Part shown: positions 21,958 through 34,708 of the stretch, piece after piece
How the letters are laid out: the number at the start of each line of letters is the position of its first letter
Numbering within the stretch: the stretch's first letter is position 1
Origin: Macrosoma leucophasiata
Lineage: Eukaryota > Arthropoda > Insecta > Lepidoptera > Hedylidae
Direction of reading: 5' to 3'
NCBI GenBank assembly: GCA_036365455.1
Contig: JAWQUS010000008.1
Location: 23,295,501 to 23,359,500, forward strand
DNA length: 64,000 bases
Notes under the pieces: model-generated
Seen by the model: only the letters and a program-made list of their open reading frames with translations
Databases searched by the model: none
What the model was told of the DNA's origin: nothing
Translations under genes and position numbers: made by a program

Positions 21958-23477
21958 AATAATCCGAATAAAAATAAAACCAAGGAAAAATATTTTTTTT
22001 AGGATAAGAATAATTAATTATTTCAGCATAGGTACTCAGTAGTACTCACCCCTACCAGGCGACTGGTGAACATAGTGGGTGTTTGTAAGTTTGTGTATGT
22101 CTCAATGCATGCATGTAAGACTGTCTCCTTTACATGCGTGTAGTTACGTTAATTCCACAATTTAACGATCAGTATACCTAGTTGGGCATTGGGCAACGCC
22201 TTTGATGTCGGGCGACAACGCGCACCGCCACAATCTCAAGTAGGTCGACGTTAGTGGAAAACGTGCATGCTTCCTCGCTAGGCCCATGGTTGTTCTATGC
22301 AAGTTCCTTGCCTTACTGTATGAAAGATTATTATTATATACTGTGGCATTTACAATCAACACATAGCAAGTTCACAGTTACACAACTACACCTGATGTAG
22401 GTATGAATGTTTTTTTTTCGCGGTCACGGCCGTGCGGTCTCTCGTTGTGTGAAGGGACATGATTCAATAGACGTTCCATTTGATTTTATTACGGTGTTTT
22501 AATGCAGAACTCGCGTATGTCTGTGAATTTATTATTATTAACACTTACTTATCCTACCACAAGATATTGAGGTAGGCTCTTCCCTTTCTGCCTATAGGCA
22601 CACCGCGGAAACTCCGCCAAAATTCCATACAAACGCTTAATTAAGTAATAGATACCACTCTATTACACAGACAACAATCAGTGACGTGTATTTACACGTG
22701 CACCTGTGTGCGTAGCACGTAGAACATACCAACCGTCGCCCATAAGAGGGGAGGTTGGGTGATGCAGGGAAATCGGGCGGGACGTCGAAGTGTCCATTCT
22801 ATACGTAGTATTTTTACATATTCTCTGCTATAGGCAATGCACGCCACTGACCCTTTTACGGAGTTTTGAACCTCACAAGAAAAAAATCTCCAGACTGTCT
22901 TGTGTTAGTAGTGTACGCTTCTAGGTCTTTTTATAGGAATTTGTTTGAGTCAAACTCCAGCGTAACATTAATCATTTAATATTCCCTTCTCTTCACTTTA
23001 CTGTCAACCGAATAGTAACAAAAGTAAAAAAATGTAGTTCAATTGAGAACCTGCTCCTTTTTTTGAACTCGGTTAAAAATAAAAATATCCCGCTATTTAA
23101 GCCAATTAAACTCGATTCATATCCAAGATAATTGCTCGATTCACATCGAAACCAGTGCTAAATGCGTGTTCTAAGAAAAAGAAGTGAGTATTCTAGGCCG
23201 TAATGCTGATGTGTTGGTTTTTGTCGCGTCCTGTTATTCTGCGGACATGCGCCTGCGCAGCGCCCGCGCTGATACATCGATATATTGTACTTCCAGGACA
23301 AATATAGCATTTTATCCGCGGATTTTACAGAAAAAAAATCGATGCATAAAATCGTAATATAGAAAACAGGGATTGACAGGAACATCTTGACCTTTTAGAA
23401 TGCACTTAAATTACGTCCAATTACCTATCTACTAGTACTTTTTAGTTTAAATAAGATTTTGATATATTTACAACCTA
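21958..23477. other. Unassigned DNA
   Basis: 22060-22150 faintly resembles SINE A (GTGGGTGTTTG ... CAATGCATGCATG). Nothing else was identified. Confidence 0.4.
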
Positions 23478-23482
23478 CCTGA

Positions 23483-23517
23483 TTACCGCCCTTTGCCCCA
23501 TAAGCAAAGGGCGGTAA
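23483..23517. repeat. 14-bp perfect inverted repeat
   Basis: TTACCGCCCTTTGC / GCAAAGGGCGGTAA with a 7-base loop (CCCATAA). Confidence 0.8.
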
Positions 23518-24149
23518 ACATAAACTTAGCATTTTTCCATCGTATGGTAAGTACCTATATTTTTATTATCTTCAAAATCGATTATATAAATAAAATTTAG
23601 AATAATATCGATAGGTACTTATAAACAATGTTGAAGCCATATGTATTCACTGAGAAACATTTTTTACACATTTCAGAACAATTCTCCATCGGATGCGATC
23701 GAGTGCACGTGTTTCACTTCTTTATGAAACATGGAGATAATGAACGACGAAATAATGCTTTGTTTTCCAAATTCAGAGTTTATTAAAAAACATAGTCCGA
23801 GAATAAGTGATAATATTACATAGCTTAGAATGTCGATACGTCAAGGTACGTTTGTAGTGTATTTATCGATGTTTCTCGTTAACATCCCTAAGCGCCGTGG
23901 ACCGCGAACGGACTCCGCATCATCGACTCATTAACAAGTTGATTGTTAACTGTTTCTCGCTAATTATCTTTGCTCATAATTTATACTACTGACGGACATT
24001 CCTGTGTTACTCCTGTGACGTTTGTGGTGCATTTGAAAAGAGGTTAGGTGTGGTACCATTTTATAATGGATAATTTGTATTTATTAACCAAACTGTAAGG
24101 TAGCTGCAAATCATTTAAGAACGACTATCCGACAAAATCCCTACTTCCC

Positions 24150-24345
24150 TACTATATATAATATATAATATTATATATGCGAAAGTAACTCTGTCTGTCT
24201 GTCTGTCTGTTACCTTTTTACGTTCAAACGACTGAACCAATTTTAATGAAATTGGGTACAGAGATAGATTTGACTTTGAGAAAGAACATAGGCTACTTTT
24301 TAAACGAAATCCATGCGATCGATGCCGCGGGCTGAACAGCTATAT
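24150..24345 (+). mobile_element. Helitron-like fragment with (TGTC)n
   Basis: CTATATATAATATATAATAT, GCGAAAGTAACTCTGTCTGT and GCGGGCTGAACAGCTAT correspond to the reversed element at 4584-4768; the final CTAG is changed. Confidence 0.5.
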
Positions 24346-25160
24346 CCCATAAACCACTAAGTCTAAGGACGAAAGTGCCTATCTATAGCTTGTTCTGCGC
24401 TGTCACTTGCCAAAAGTCCTGTCAAAACGCCTGACAGTTCAAAAAAAGTCCGCACATTTTATTACCAGATCAGATTATATCGGATTATACGGTCACATTA
24501 TTGTTACAATTGTAATACAACCTTAACATGAGATGAGCGGAAAGTTGATAAAGATTAAAGCTTATTTGATACAACATAATAATATGAAAGTTTAGTGGCT
24601 AATATTCCATCTAAATAAAAAATCCGGACAAAGAATATGTAGAGCCGGACAATATTAGGACAAAGGTCTCGAAGTCCGGACAGGAAACCCTACTTGCATG
24701 CTCGGTTGAGGCGGAACGTGACTCTTTTTCGTGCGTGCTGCCGTCGCGGCATTCATCAACTTACAGGTCGTTATCACGTTAAAACATATTAGTTGTTTTT
24801 AGGCTAAGAGCCCTCTGCGCTTCGCACTCGTTCGGTGAAGATAACTACAGTCGTCTCGCGACGAGATGTCTACATGTGTCTAATAATAAAAAACATCAAG
24901 GTTCAACTAATCTATCCAGTAGGTATATTCCAACCATCAGGGGCAGAGCAATGGCCATGCAATCGAGAATAAATAAGAGGATGCGGGCGAGCGGCGTCTG
25001 GAATTATGAGACAGTTTTTAAATTGTGCACTCAAGCAGGTGATATTACAGGGTAGAGAAAGTCATATTTACTTAGAGGCAACGATCACTAACTAGGCTTA
25101 ATTTCAAGATTTACACGCATAAATCTACAGTTGTAGGTACATATAAATAGGTACCTACAC
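24346..25160. other. Unassigned DNA
   Basis: Moderately GC-rich around 24700-24860; no open frame with splice support. Confidence 0.35.
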
Positions 25161-25577
25161 TTAAGTGCGGTTGCACCAAAATGTTTGTTAAAGTTAGTGT
25201 TCATTTTTACATCCTTCTCTAACTTAAATAAATTTTGTTAAAGTAAGAGAGGGATGTACATTTTTTTTGTTCTTTTTATGTAATGGAAGTGGTAAACAAG
25301 CATGCAGTTCACATTGGTGTTAAGTAATGACTGCAGCCTATAGACACCCAGACTAGATCAAAATGCAGATGCGTTACCGCTCCTGAGGCTTAAGTGTTAT
25401 GCCTCTGTGCCGGAAATTACAGGGACCTGACCGGAACACGACAGTGCTGAACATTACTATTTAGCGGAAAGTTCCTATATTAGGCAATGCGGTGGTGCCT
25501 ACGCCCGCGAGCTCCGTTACCACCAGAAAAAAATCTTACACTGACTTTAACAAAAAATTTGGTGCAACCGAACGTTA
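25161..25577. mobile_element. Palindromic MITE 'GGTTGCACCAAA' split by family B
   Basis: Left half GCGGTTGCACCAAAATGTTT ... TTGTTAAAGTAAGAGAGGGA; right half TTAACAAAAAATTTGGTGCA to ACCGAACG. The uninterrupted relative is at 44921-45058. Confidence 0.7.
25270..25526 (-). mobile_element. Retroposon family B inside a MITE
   Basis: TTTTTATGTAATGGAAGTGG to CCCGCGAGCTCCGTTACCAC; lacks a few bases of the consensus near the middle. Confidence 0.65.
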
Positions 25578-26054
25578 ACTGTCCAAGAAACAGCTAATTG
25601 GATAAGGATGATTCAAGTTGGCAACCTCAGGTACCAACTCTTATATTTTAATTTTCGTATAATTTTACAGAAGGTATGTTTAGTGGAAAATCTATGTTAA
25701 TTAAAAAAAAAACATTCAAATCGGTGCAGGCGTTTTCAAATTTTCGCTGAAAATACATTAAAAAAAAATTTAAGAAAATCCGGACGTATAAGGCGAAAAA
25801 GAAGGAGGTTCTCACCTCCTCCTTTTTTTGAAGTCGTTTAAAAAAACCAAGCAAGTGCGTGTTGGGGCACGCACAATGTCGAGTCGCGTTTTCCAAGTAG
25901 GTAAATTTTATAAATTTATTTACTTTTTTAATTTATTTTATTTTTCTTTAAAAATAAAATAAATTTTATAAGTTCTATTACTTGTAGAGTCTGTGTTAGT
26001 TTCCCTTATAAATTCGCTAAGTACCTACTATATCTATTCTCTTACCACCATGAT

Positions 26055-26321
26055 TTTATTTTATTTTTAAAGAAAAATGGAAAGAAAAAATTGACTTCAG
26101 GCGAGACTCGAACTCGCGACCTACTGGGAATCTAGTCCAGCCGCTCTTCCAATTGAGCTACTGAAGCCCTGCCCGATTTGTCAAATCTTTCCTTCACATC
26201 TATTGCATTGCTTTATGGTAGCAGCAGCGCCATCTATTACCAACTATGCTAGTTAGGCAACCGATATAATAGACTTTTCAGTTTATTGAATATCGTAAAG
26301 AAGTCGCTTTTACCCTTAATA
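26055..26321 (-). mobile_element. tRNA-headed dispersed element, copy 1
   Basis: Contains the tRNA-like sequence 26093-26167 and the flank GAAGGAAAGATTTGACAAAT / GCAATGCAATAGATGTGAAG, shared with 57917-58140. The left flank AAAGAAAAATGGAAAGAAAA is an inverted counterpart of the other side in copy 2. Confidence 0.6.
26093..26167 (-). tRNA. tRNA-like sequence in a repeat (probably not functional)
   Basis: Acceptor pairing GCTTCAG/CTGAAGT, D arm GCTC-AATTGGAA-GAGC, T arm GCGAG-TTCGAGT-CTCGC, A box TAGCTCAATTGG and B box GTTCGAGTCTC are all present. The anticodon stem has a mismatch and the loop (CTAGATT) would give AGA, yet there is no long variable arm as in Ser tRNAs. It lies in a dispersed element, so it is most likely a SINE promoter head. 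Confidence 0.45.
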
Positions 26322-26420
26322 ATTGTTTTATATTATTTCGCATTAACACATGCTTGTGAAATATATTTAAATAAAATATATTTCACAAGCATGTGTTAAT
26401 GCGAAATAATATAAAACAAT
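26322..26420. repeat. Perfect 47-bp inverted repeat
   Basis: Arms 26322-26368 and 26374-26420 are exact complements around a 5-base spacer. The arm (TTTATATTATTTCGCATTAA ...) also occurs once at 57878-57921 beside the related tRNA-headed element. Confidence 0.9.
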
Positions 26421-28438
26421 CACCATGATTTTTTTCATGCGTCCAAATACCACCGTTTGGCTTGTAAAGGACGTGGGGGAAAACAGAGTCTGTCAAAAAT
26501 TTGCACTTTAAAACTTAATATTTCTTTGTTTTTCGCTAACAGAACACACAATACGTACCTACTAATTTACTCAGCAAAATGACTACCTAAGTAAAGAATT
26601 CTTGTTCAGAATAATATGGTCAAACCTATCAACACAATGTTGGTGAATAAATTAAATACCAATAATAATCCAAAGGTAGCACAGTTTGTCTTCCAAATTC
26701 GATAAGCAGCACCTTATTTAGAGGTCGCTAGTAGTCCCGCAGCCTTCCATATTCGAATAAACAATAAAAAATAAATACGTCGCCATCTGAAGGTCACGTC
26801 TGTAATAGGATAGGTAGCTTGTGAGCGTGATCGAGGAATATCTTAGATTTTTGCGAGATACACTCATTGAAAGAAAATTACCTAATTTTCGGATTTATCT
26901 CGGGTAGGAAGATACCTACCTAAATTAAACTAAAATGATTATCTAGTATTTAAAATCAGTCTGACCGAGACATAGAGCAACGCGGCCCACCGGTCGCGGC
27001 GGACCGGAGGGGAGTAGCTATAGCGTGTATTACCGATGCAAAATAGTCTGTCATTTTTTGCGGGGGGAAATGCGTGCGCCACACACACACACTACAAAAA
27101 TCGTCTATTACTACGAAACTCACACTTGACCTTAACAAAATACAGAAACAATTTCACGCACACATTTAAACATCTAGGCGACAGGCGATAGATCATTTGG
27201 TCTTGTACTTTGACAGAGGGGAAAGCCTGCATATGGCTACTCCCCTCCGTGTTGCTCTATGACCCGAGACCACGGCAGCTGAAAAGCGACCGAAACGTCA
27301 GGTTGGTTTTAAATAACAATTTTATTTGAATATGATGAGACAAATCCGAAAACTACCTAGTTTTATTTCTAAAGAATTTCAAAAGGTTCCTATCAAAACC
27401 TTTCGGTTCAGTTGTAAGGAGATATTTCATAGGATTTTGTAATTAATATTGAACGTTTTATGATACAAAAAAGCAATTGCAACATATTATTATGACGTGA
27501 AAGTTTCGCGGTCACCGACAGTCGCGGTCGGTGAATATATTTTTATTCCCTTCTCAAGGTCAAACCGCGGCCTGCCTCCCACGTCCACCGTGCTTATTAC
27601 TAAAAACTGACCAAGTGCAAGTCGGACTTGACCGTAAAGGGTTTCTGTAGAAATAAGTATAATTAATCGCCAGCAAATAAAAACATTGTTTTTTAGATTT
27701 TATAAGAACCGTAACTAGGTATACCTAGTACCTACTTACTTGTAAGTTTGTCATTTTCAGAGGCATGAATGTTTATAAACACGGAAGGTCTGCTAATTAT
27801 AATTTTCAACTACAGCTTCGGTAGCCTCTATTATTCAAACGATTGACTAAGAGAAAAAAATGATTGCAAGAGGCACCTCATTGTTATTTTCAAACATCAT
27901 GTTTGATGACTTTTTTAATGTTTGTCAAGGTAGGTACGTACGAGTTTTTAGCTCTATTAAATTATTGTACTTTATTGCAAATAGGTAGGTAGGTACTAGT
28001 CAAAATCTAGTATGAGTTCCGTATTTCCGATTGAAATACCTACAAATATCCAGTTCGATTTTATTTTTATGTATTAAAATTTGTTGTTTGTTCATTTGTT
28101 TTGAAATAATTTTCTAAACTGGTCTACTATGCCCTTTACAAAGGACTAAGGGTCCCAGCTCTAAATTTCAATGAAGCAGGACTCTAGAGTGACGTAATGC
28201 ACGGTGACTGCCCACACATAAATAAATCGTAAATTTAAAGACTTATGTTATGTTTTCGCTTTCACCGGTTTAACAGTCAGTTTAACGTCTAGTGTTGTTT
28301 TAATTTTATCTGAGCGTACTTTTTATTTACTAATTATATGGATCACTGTCAATGAATTAAATAAATATGAGGGAATTTAAATAAGATTATTGCACAAAAG
28401 TGAATAATTTTATGCTCGCGTTGTTTGGAGAAAAGTGG
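26421..28438. other. Unassigned DNA
   Basis: GC-rich patch 26970-27070 with a short CA run; GGAGGGGAGTAG at 27006 and its reverse-like TACTCCCCTCCG at 27239 bracket about 240 bp as possible inverted ends; GACCGAAACGTCAGG at 27289 resembles a common repeat end; family D fragment at 27608. Confidence 0.35.
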
Positions 28439-28477
28439 AATAATTACATCTGTATACACTATACAGATGTAATTATT
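28439..28477. repeat. 18-bp perfect inverted repeat
   Basis: AATAATTACATCTGTATA / TATACAGATGTAATTATT around CAC, directly left of the retroposon-like 28480-28710 sequence. Confidence 0.85.
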
Positions 28478-28479
28478 TC

Positions 28480-28710
28480 AGAGAGTTTTGGCGGGAACGC
28501 GGAAAAGAGCTGTGTCGCTGCGTGATAATATTTTCGAAATTTGTGTATAGTCGCGTTTTTATGTGTAAAAATGGTGGGATTTTTATCATAAAGCATTCGA
28601 TAATGTTCACGAGTGTAAGAAAGTGATATTATGAAGTGAAAAGTGATTTTTCGTATTGCCTCCAAAACTTCGTAAAAACTTCAGTAAAGTCCCCATCGCT
28701 TTACTGGAGC
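28480..28710 (+). mobile_element. Relative of the 371-bp poly-A retroposon
   Basis: GAGAGTTTTGGCGGGAACGC at the left and TTGCCTCCAAAACTTCGTAA, then TCCCCATCGCTTTACTG, parallel 15108-15340. No clear poly-A or target duplication. Confidence 0.5.
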
Positions 28711-29924
28711 CACCCCATCATCTCATCATATTCCTCATGGAAGCATTTAATCATCGTCATCTTCCATATGGATATTCATTAATTTAAAGAAATGTGAAAT
28801 TCAATATGTATACGACTGAAAGACTCTGTATCTATGGTCATGACAAATTACATAAAAAAAAAATAGTAATTATTTCACTTTTGACAGTGTCAAGCAAAAG
28901 TATCTACAGTGTTAAATACTATTAGAGATAGGTAGGTACCTACTTTAACCTTTTCAAAGGATACGACTAATTTTGGGCCTGCAAAATCGTTACTGGTTAA
29001 TCTACAGTACATTTTGTAATATAGGCATGTAGTTAACAATTAGCAATCTAACCCAACTTTTACTTGATCATATAATACTTCAATTACTGGCAATTCAGAA
29101 AATGCCTGAACTTCAAATTACTTGTTTTATAGTTATTTGAAAATGACAATTTGTACAGTGTAATGGAACACCTGGGCCCAGAAATGTATGGAACAACAGT
29201 ACCATTCTCCTATCCCGGTAAAGTGGATCAGGATGAGGCCACAAATTAACTAACTATTTTTTATTTTAACAAAAATAATACTGTACAAATACGACAAGAA
29301 TATTTAGAGATCAGCGCGTTCAAATATTTATTATATGCGCATTTCCAGAATATTTTCGTTATAATCCTAAAAACGCATAATTTATAGAAACAAATCCAAA
29401 TTGTTTTCAATGTTTCGATTGGTTTTCACTTTATCTACAGCAAGAATACATCAAATTATCAGTTATTACCTCACTATAATCATCAAAACTTTCTTTAACC
29501 AATGCAAATGAAATAATTTGAGTGCCTACTTAACAAATTAATGCAAAGCGTAATGGTTATAATTTGATAAAGAGAGTGCTACATTTTCACATCATAAGTT
29601 TTGTCATAGGAAGGCACTGAGAAGATCTCGAAAAGAGTATTGTTGGTTGGCGATAAAAAAAAAGAAAAGGCAATACATATAAACCAATATCGGACACAGT
29701 GGTTAAGTCATAAACAAAATATCACAAATCGATAAAGTTTAAACGAAAGGAACTTGTGTAATGGCGGGCAATGAATATTTTAATACTGATCGAGTTTATT
29801 CGGAGACAAGTTTATTGCGCAATGGTCTTTCAACAGACCAGCCCTGTGTCACATCACAATTTCATATCGTGGGATATATCGAAATTATATAAAACTATAT
29901 CATAATTAAGCACAATTGTAGACG
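28711..29924. other. Unassigned AT-rich DNA
   Basis: No repeat end or exon was recognised. Confidence 0.4.
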
Positions 29925-30110
29925 GCGACAGTGTCCTACCTTGACCAAATATGTCGACTACTGTCTGAAGTTGATGTCAAGAGTCTCATAGGAATCGGCG
30001 TGCATGAAATAAGAATGATGATTGTAGAAGAAGCACGGGAGGTGTGTAATGGCCGGGATATTTGGCGCTCAATACTTTCTGGACAAGCCGAGGCATTAAC
30101 CACTATTATC
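29925..30110 (+). pseudogene. LINE C-terminal ORF fragment
   Basis: Encodes YLDQICRLLSEVDVKSLIG and MIVEEAREVCNGRDIWRSIL, matching the 51977-52294 ORF with substitutions; both edges truncated. Confidence 0.6.
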
Positions 30111-30755
30111 TTCTTATGCCAATTTGTGCAAAAACGTGCTAAGTGTTAAAATTTAAAACAGCTGATTAATCACGAGTTTATTGTTATCAGAATGGTAATA
30201 TTAAACATTAATATATCAAAATTGCTACTCGAAACAAAATATCGGTGTCAATATGAAATAACAATGAAATATGAATATTTAATATGTTTGCAACAATAAC
30301 ATAGGAAAAAAAGGACTTATAGGTACAACACATAACGAGATAAGTTGAGGTACAATAACACACGAAAACAAAAGATTTTATACACAACGGGATTAGTTGA
30401 TATTATAAACTCATTGAAATAAACATAAAACTAGTTTTCGGAAAATTATTCTTTCAAAATCACTTTAATGTCAGTTGACATTTTTCTATGCCCTAAGACT
30501 TCAAGTAAGCGCGCAGTCAATCATTATGTTAATGGATGAGGCCGAAGACGTTTTTCTTGCGCACCAGTAATTATGAAACCGTAATTGAACATTACGATAT
30601 GACACAGCGATGACCATCACCACCTAACGGTAGATAGATAGCTAATATTGCGATTTTATGATGCTCGAGCTAACAGTAATACCAGCCACTCACGTAACTA
30701 TACATATAGGTACTTATGCAAAGGGTCGTGGCGAAATTTAAAAAGAAATATTGAA

Positions 30756-31165
30756 AAAAAGCCAAGTGCGAGTTGGATTCACGCTTCCGCACCAATCTTT
30801 AGGTATATAAGTAAAAATATTTTTATATAATTATAAGATGTTACTCAAATTTACGTTTTCCGCAATTTTTCCTTTATCGGTGCTATAAGACGTTGCTTTG
30901 TACCAAATATCAAGATTCTGAGTTCACGGGAAATTGTACCCTGAAAGTTTTGATTCCTATGCGAGTTTCGAAAATTTACGGAAACTTGCGCTATAGATGG
31001 CTGTAACTTTTGATTGCGTTGGCTTAGAAAAAGTATTTTTTTTACAGCTCTAAGGGCTTATAAACTTAAATTAATTTAATTTAAATAAGTTTAATACCTC
31101 CACGCATTCTTGAGATTCAGTTAAAGGGATCTATTTTTTCCTTTCGATGTACGTAACCCTAAAAC
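30756..31165 (+). mobile_element. Repeat family D copy
   Basis: AAAAAAAGCCAAGTGCGAGT at the left and CGATGTACGTAACCCTAAAA at the right; the (GACA)n part is missing. Confidence 0.5.
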
Positions 31166-32260
31166 TGAAACAGCTTTCCTGTATGAAGAAAGCAAAGAGC
31201 AAGAAGAATGTTGAGGACTGAAAATAGTTTTAATTAACAACTATTTTTAGCTTTCTTGATCAAAGTATACTTTGAAGACATTCATGCATATACTTTGTCA
31301 AAGTCTCGATGGATGGATATAATGACTTCCTGCCGCAATGTTCTATAAAAAGTACATTTGTGTCAGTGACAAAAACAATCAGCTGAGGCGTATAAAAACG
31401 CTATTGTTATGTGCGGTCCCTACAGACGGTGTGTTGTAATCAAAACTGTCAATTTTAAGGTCAAATTGCGTTTGATAGAAAATTAGCTTTTTTATTGAGT
31501 GTCGCTATTAACCATAGCAAATATAGATGCTTAAATATTCGACTAAACTGTTTCGCAATATATTTTGCAAATATTTATTTTATAGTTGAGTTCGAAAGCA
31601 AAATATAAATTAATTTAATTTATTTCCTTTTTCAATATTCACAAGTTTTTTATATATACTTATTAGGAGATACTGAACCCTCCGAGTAGATAACGTTGGC
31701 CCTGTAAGGCTAGAAATTTTTGTAAGGATGAATCATAACATGCTAAGTACATAAACCATCGCCTGGCAAGGATCAACCCGTCACGTCATCTGGATGTCTG
31801 ATGAGAAAAGTTACTACCATATTTTAGATCTTCTAGGCTTACAGGTGTTCCGATATTTGAAGGGTTCACTAGCTCTTGATTCTCAACTAGCTCTCATCAC
31901 TCACAGTGACGAGAAATTTACCTAAGTTAAAAGCAGGTATAATGTGTACTAATTGTTTTCCAGGCAATTTACATATCTTTAGTATGGTATCGTATCGTAT
32001 CTTTAATTGCGTTATTTTAGTATCTACGCGGACGAAGTGGGCACAGCTAGTATATTTTATAATAATGGAAGATAGATATATACCCCTTTGTTTATTGATC
32101 AATTCATTTCGTTTAATTTACAAATGGGTCCATGGTGTTGGTATAGAATTACCTGCACTAGATGCATCAACAGTTATCCGTTCCATTTAATTGGTTCATC
32201 CATGTTCAGACTTTATTGTGTCAATGCCAGAGTAAATAATGATATTAGACTGTTTATTGT
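31166..32260. other. Unassigned AT-rich DNA
   Basis: Several short frames on both strands (31887-32378) lack splice support and recognisable motifs. Confidence 0.4.
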
Positions 32261-32264
32261 TCAA

Positions 32265-32385
32265 ACTCCGAGGTACTGGGTAACTTCCGGAAAATGGAAA
32301 AATCCCAACAGAACCAGAGATAAAAGAAGACAGGGTCCCAGCGTAGTGATCTGTGGCCTGCTACCACTAGTCTACTGAAGTAGTT
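32265..32385 (-). mobile_element. SINE family A head fragment
   Basis: Reversed CTCCGAGGTACTGGGTAACT, CCAGAGATAAA and GGCCTGCTACCACTAGTCTA correspond to the tRNA-like head and first body part at 1310-1458. Confidence 0.55.
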
Positions 32386-32421
32386 CTTAATTGTTCTAAC
32401 ACAGTCTAAAGAAAACTTTCT

Positions 32422-32713
32422 ATTGGTTGTAGAGCTCCAGTGACAAAGCTCGCGGGCGTAGGCACCACCGTATTACTTAAGAATTAATATACTTGCCGCT
32501 TAATGGTAGTGGTCAGCACTATCGTGTTCCGGTCAGCTGGTAATGTACGGCCTTGTAATTTCCGGCACAGAGGCATAACACCTTAGGCCTCAGGAGTGGC
32601 AGCGCATCTGCATTTTGACCTCTGGTCATTGTGTGGGTGCTTTTAGGCTGCAGTTATCACTTAACATCAAAGTGAACTGAATGCTTGTTTGCCAATTTCA
32701 TTACATAAAAAAA
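32422..32713 (+). mobile_element. Retroposon family B, full-length copy
   Basis: ATTGGTTGTAGAGCTCCAGT to CAATTTCATTACATAAAAAA. Confidence 0.65.
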
Positions 32714-33129
32714 CGAATGTGTTGTATATGAGAAAAATATGACAATTGATTTTCAGTTGTTCCGTAGCCGCCGGCGGTTTTACGTTCCTTGACGGGTTAA
32801 GTGTACAGAACCCTATACATGCGTCTGACTCGCAACTGGTCGGTTTTTTAATATACCGTTCACATTAAGTATCTTTAAATCTCATTAACTCTCATACAAC
32901 ACTGTGAGCATAAAATAAAATAATGTGTATCTTTATAATGTGAATTATAATCGCCCTTGGCAATGCGTTTTAATGTAGATTGAATAAACACACAGACTAC
33001 TATTAACTTACTGCCTTTAGCCTCACCGCGTCGACCCTGATATTATCTGATAAAAGCCGGCAAAGTGCGAGTCGGAACGCGCGCAATAGGTTCCATACAA
33101 TTGAAAAATAATTTTCTATGTTTGTTTGT

Positions 33130-33280
33130 ATCTTCACGCCAGGGCCCTAACGGGGTAGGCAGAGAGTGATATCACGGTTCTGACCCACCTCCAGTGTCTC
33201 ATCCACATTCATCATACTCTTCATACTTGCACGCCGATTTTTAGAAGACTTTTGACCCCACCCTCATACAACAATTTTCT
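33130..33280 (-). pseudogene. LINE C-terminal fragment
   Basis: TCTTCACGCCAGGGCCCTAA, CGGGGTAGGCAGAGAG, ACTTGCACGCCG and TTTTGACCCCACCCTCA match the 51.97-kb copy. Confidence 0.6.
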
Positions 33281-33689
33281 ATCTATTTACTGGGTTAGTT
33301 GGTTAAACTTGAAATTGTTATGACTTGTTATTTCGTCGTCTGGACACGACAATATTTTTGCGTGTGTCCACATGGTGAAACTTAAATAAAACCACTTTTA
33401 TGTTTTTACCAACTATCACTTTTTTTCACAAAAAAGGTACAGTCATGTGCATAATCTCCTCGTTTATTTCAACCTACTTAATATTTTAAATGCTAAAGTT
33501 TGTGAGTATGGATGTTTGTACTCTTTTAAGAAAAAACTACTGGATAAAATACCATTTTGTTTTCGCCAACTGGACACACGTTCACATTTTAACCGAATTC
33601 ATGTCAAAGTACAGTCACGCAGATTATTTTTCAAGACAAAGGACTTCATTTAGTTGCCAATATCCCAACTATCCGTCAACCGAACAATG

Positions 33690-33865
33690 GTGGTCAAACC
33701 ATTCCAAAGGGGCGGTAAGTGCAATATTGCAAGATGGGCAGCAGCGTCCTGCGATGAAACTACCGCCACCGCGATCGCCAATTTGCATGCCTAGCGTTGC
33801 GATTGTGGCAGGGGGGGAGGATGAGGGGGGAGGGTATGTATCCCATCATCTCCTTATGGGGTGAT
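33690..33865 (+). repeat. Dispersed repeat shared with 36.98 and 42.6 kb
   Basis: GGTCAAACCATTCCAAAGGG then GCGGTAAGTG, CAGCAGCGTCCTGCGATGAA and CGATCGCCAATTTGCATGCC recur at 42605-42790 and, reversed, at 36965-37075. Likely an internal piece of a LINE; no long frame is shared. Confidence 0.45.
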
Positions 33866-34029
33866 TTAAAACATGCGTTAGAGAATTCCATCAACTATTC
33901 ACGATTCATGTCAATATTGGGCGTACAAAATATCATACAAACATTATTCCTACTGTTTATGCTCTGCTTCCATATAAAAAAGTGGAAACTCATTAAACGT
34001 TATTTTGTTTAATTAAAAGCCAAATACCG

Positions 34030-34705
34030 CAGTGGCACCCAGAAACTAATACACGATTGTGATTTAAAAAGCACCTTAAACAGGCTCTGCAACAGGAATT
34101 TAGTCTTGGTAAAATGATTGTTATACCTATTTGTTGTATATATATACAAGTGCCTAGCTTAATTATTACTGAAATACTATGTAAAAGTGACAAGTATTGT
34201 TGTTACAGAGTTAAGTAGACTGATTATTATTTGTAAAATTATACATTTTAGAATTGTGATGCCATAATTATGCTCTATTGATAATTTTTGTGATAATTTA
34301 TTTCATTATTTTATGCCGCATGTAGCTCCGAGTACAATAATTCTCGTTCAAACTTCATTGCAACTACATTTAGTAAACAAGCAAACAAGCAAGTTTGTGT
34401 AGAAAAGGAGTGTATCTTTCAAGGGCAAAACGTCTTTGGCTTTGATAATAAATACAGAAATTTTAATTGCTACCTTAAATTATGTGTTGTTACGTACCTA
34501 CTTCATTTTTGTGATATTTGAAGTAATGATTGTAAATTATGTATATTTAGAGAAAATTGGCTATTTTCACTCTTTTCCTATAGGTAGTCAAACCGTGTCT
34601 TTATATTAATAAATCATACTTTAATTTGATTGTTATTAAAATACATATTGCTTTTATTTTAAAATTTAAAACCATGAAATATGAGTCAGTTTATTTTCAT
34701 TATGT
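34030..34705. other. Unassigned AT-rich DNA
   Basis: Nothing recognised. Confidence 0.4.
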
Positions 34706-34708
34706 AGA

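Noticed and set aside
26093..26167. Functional tRNA-Ser(AGA) gene
   Set aside because: No long variable arm, mismatch in the anticodon stem, and it sits in a dispersed repeat with a second copy at 58 kb.
33490..33864. 124-codon plus-strand frame
   Set aside because: Its second half is a dispersed repeat shared with 42.6 kb in another frame; no splice support.
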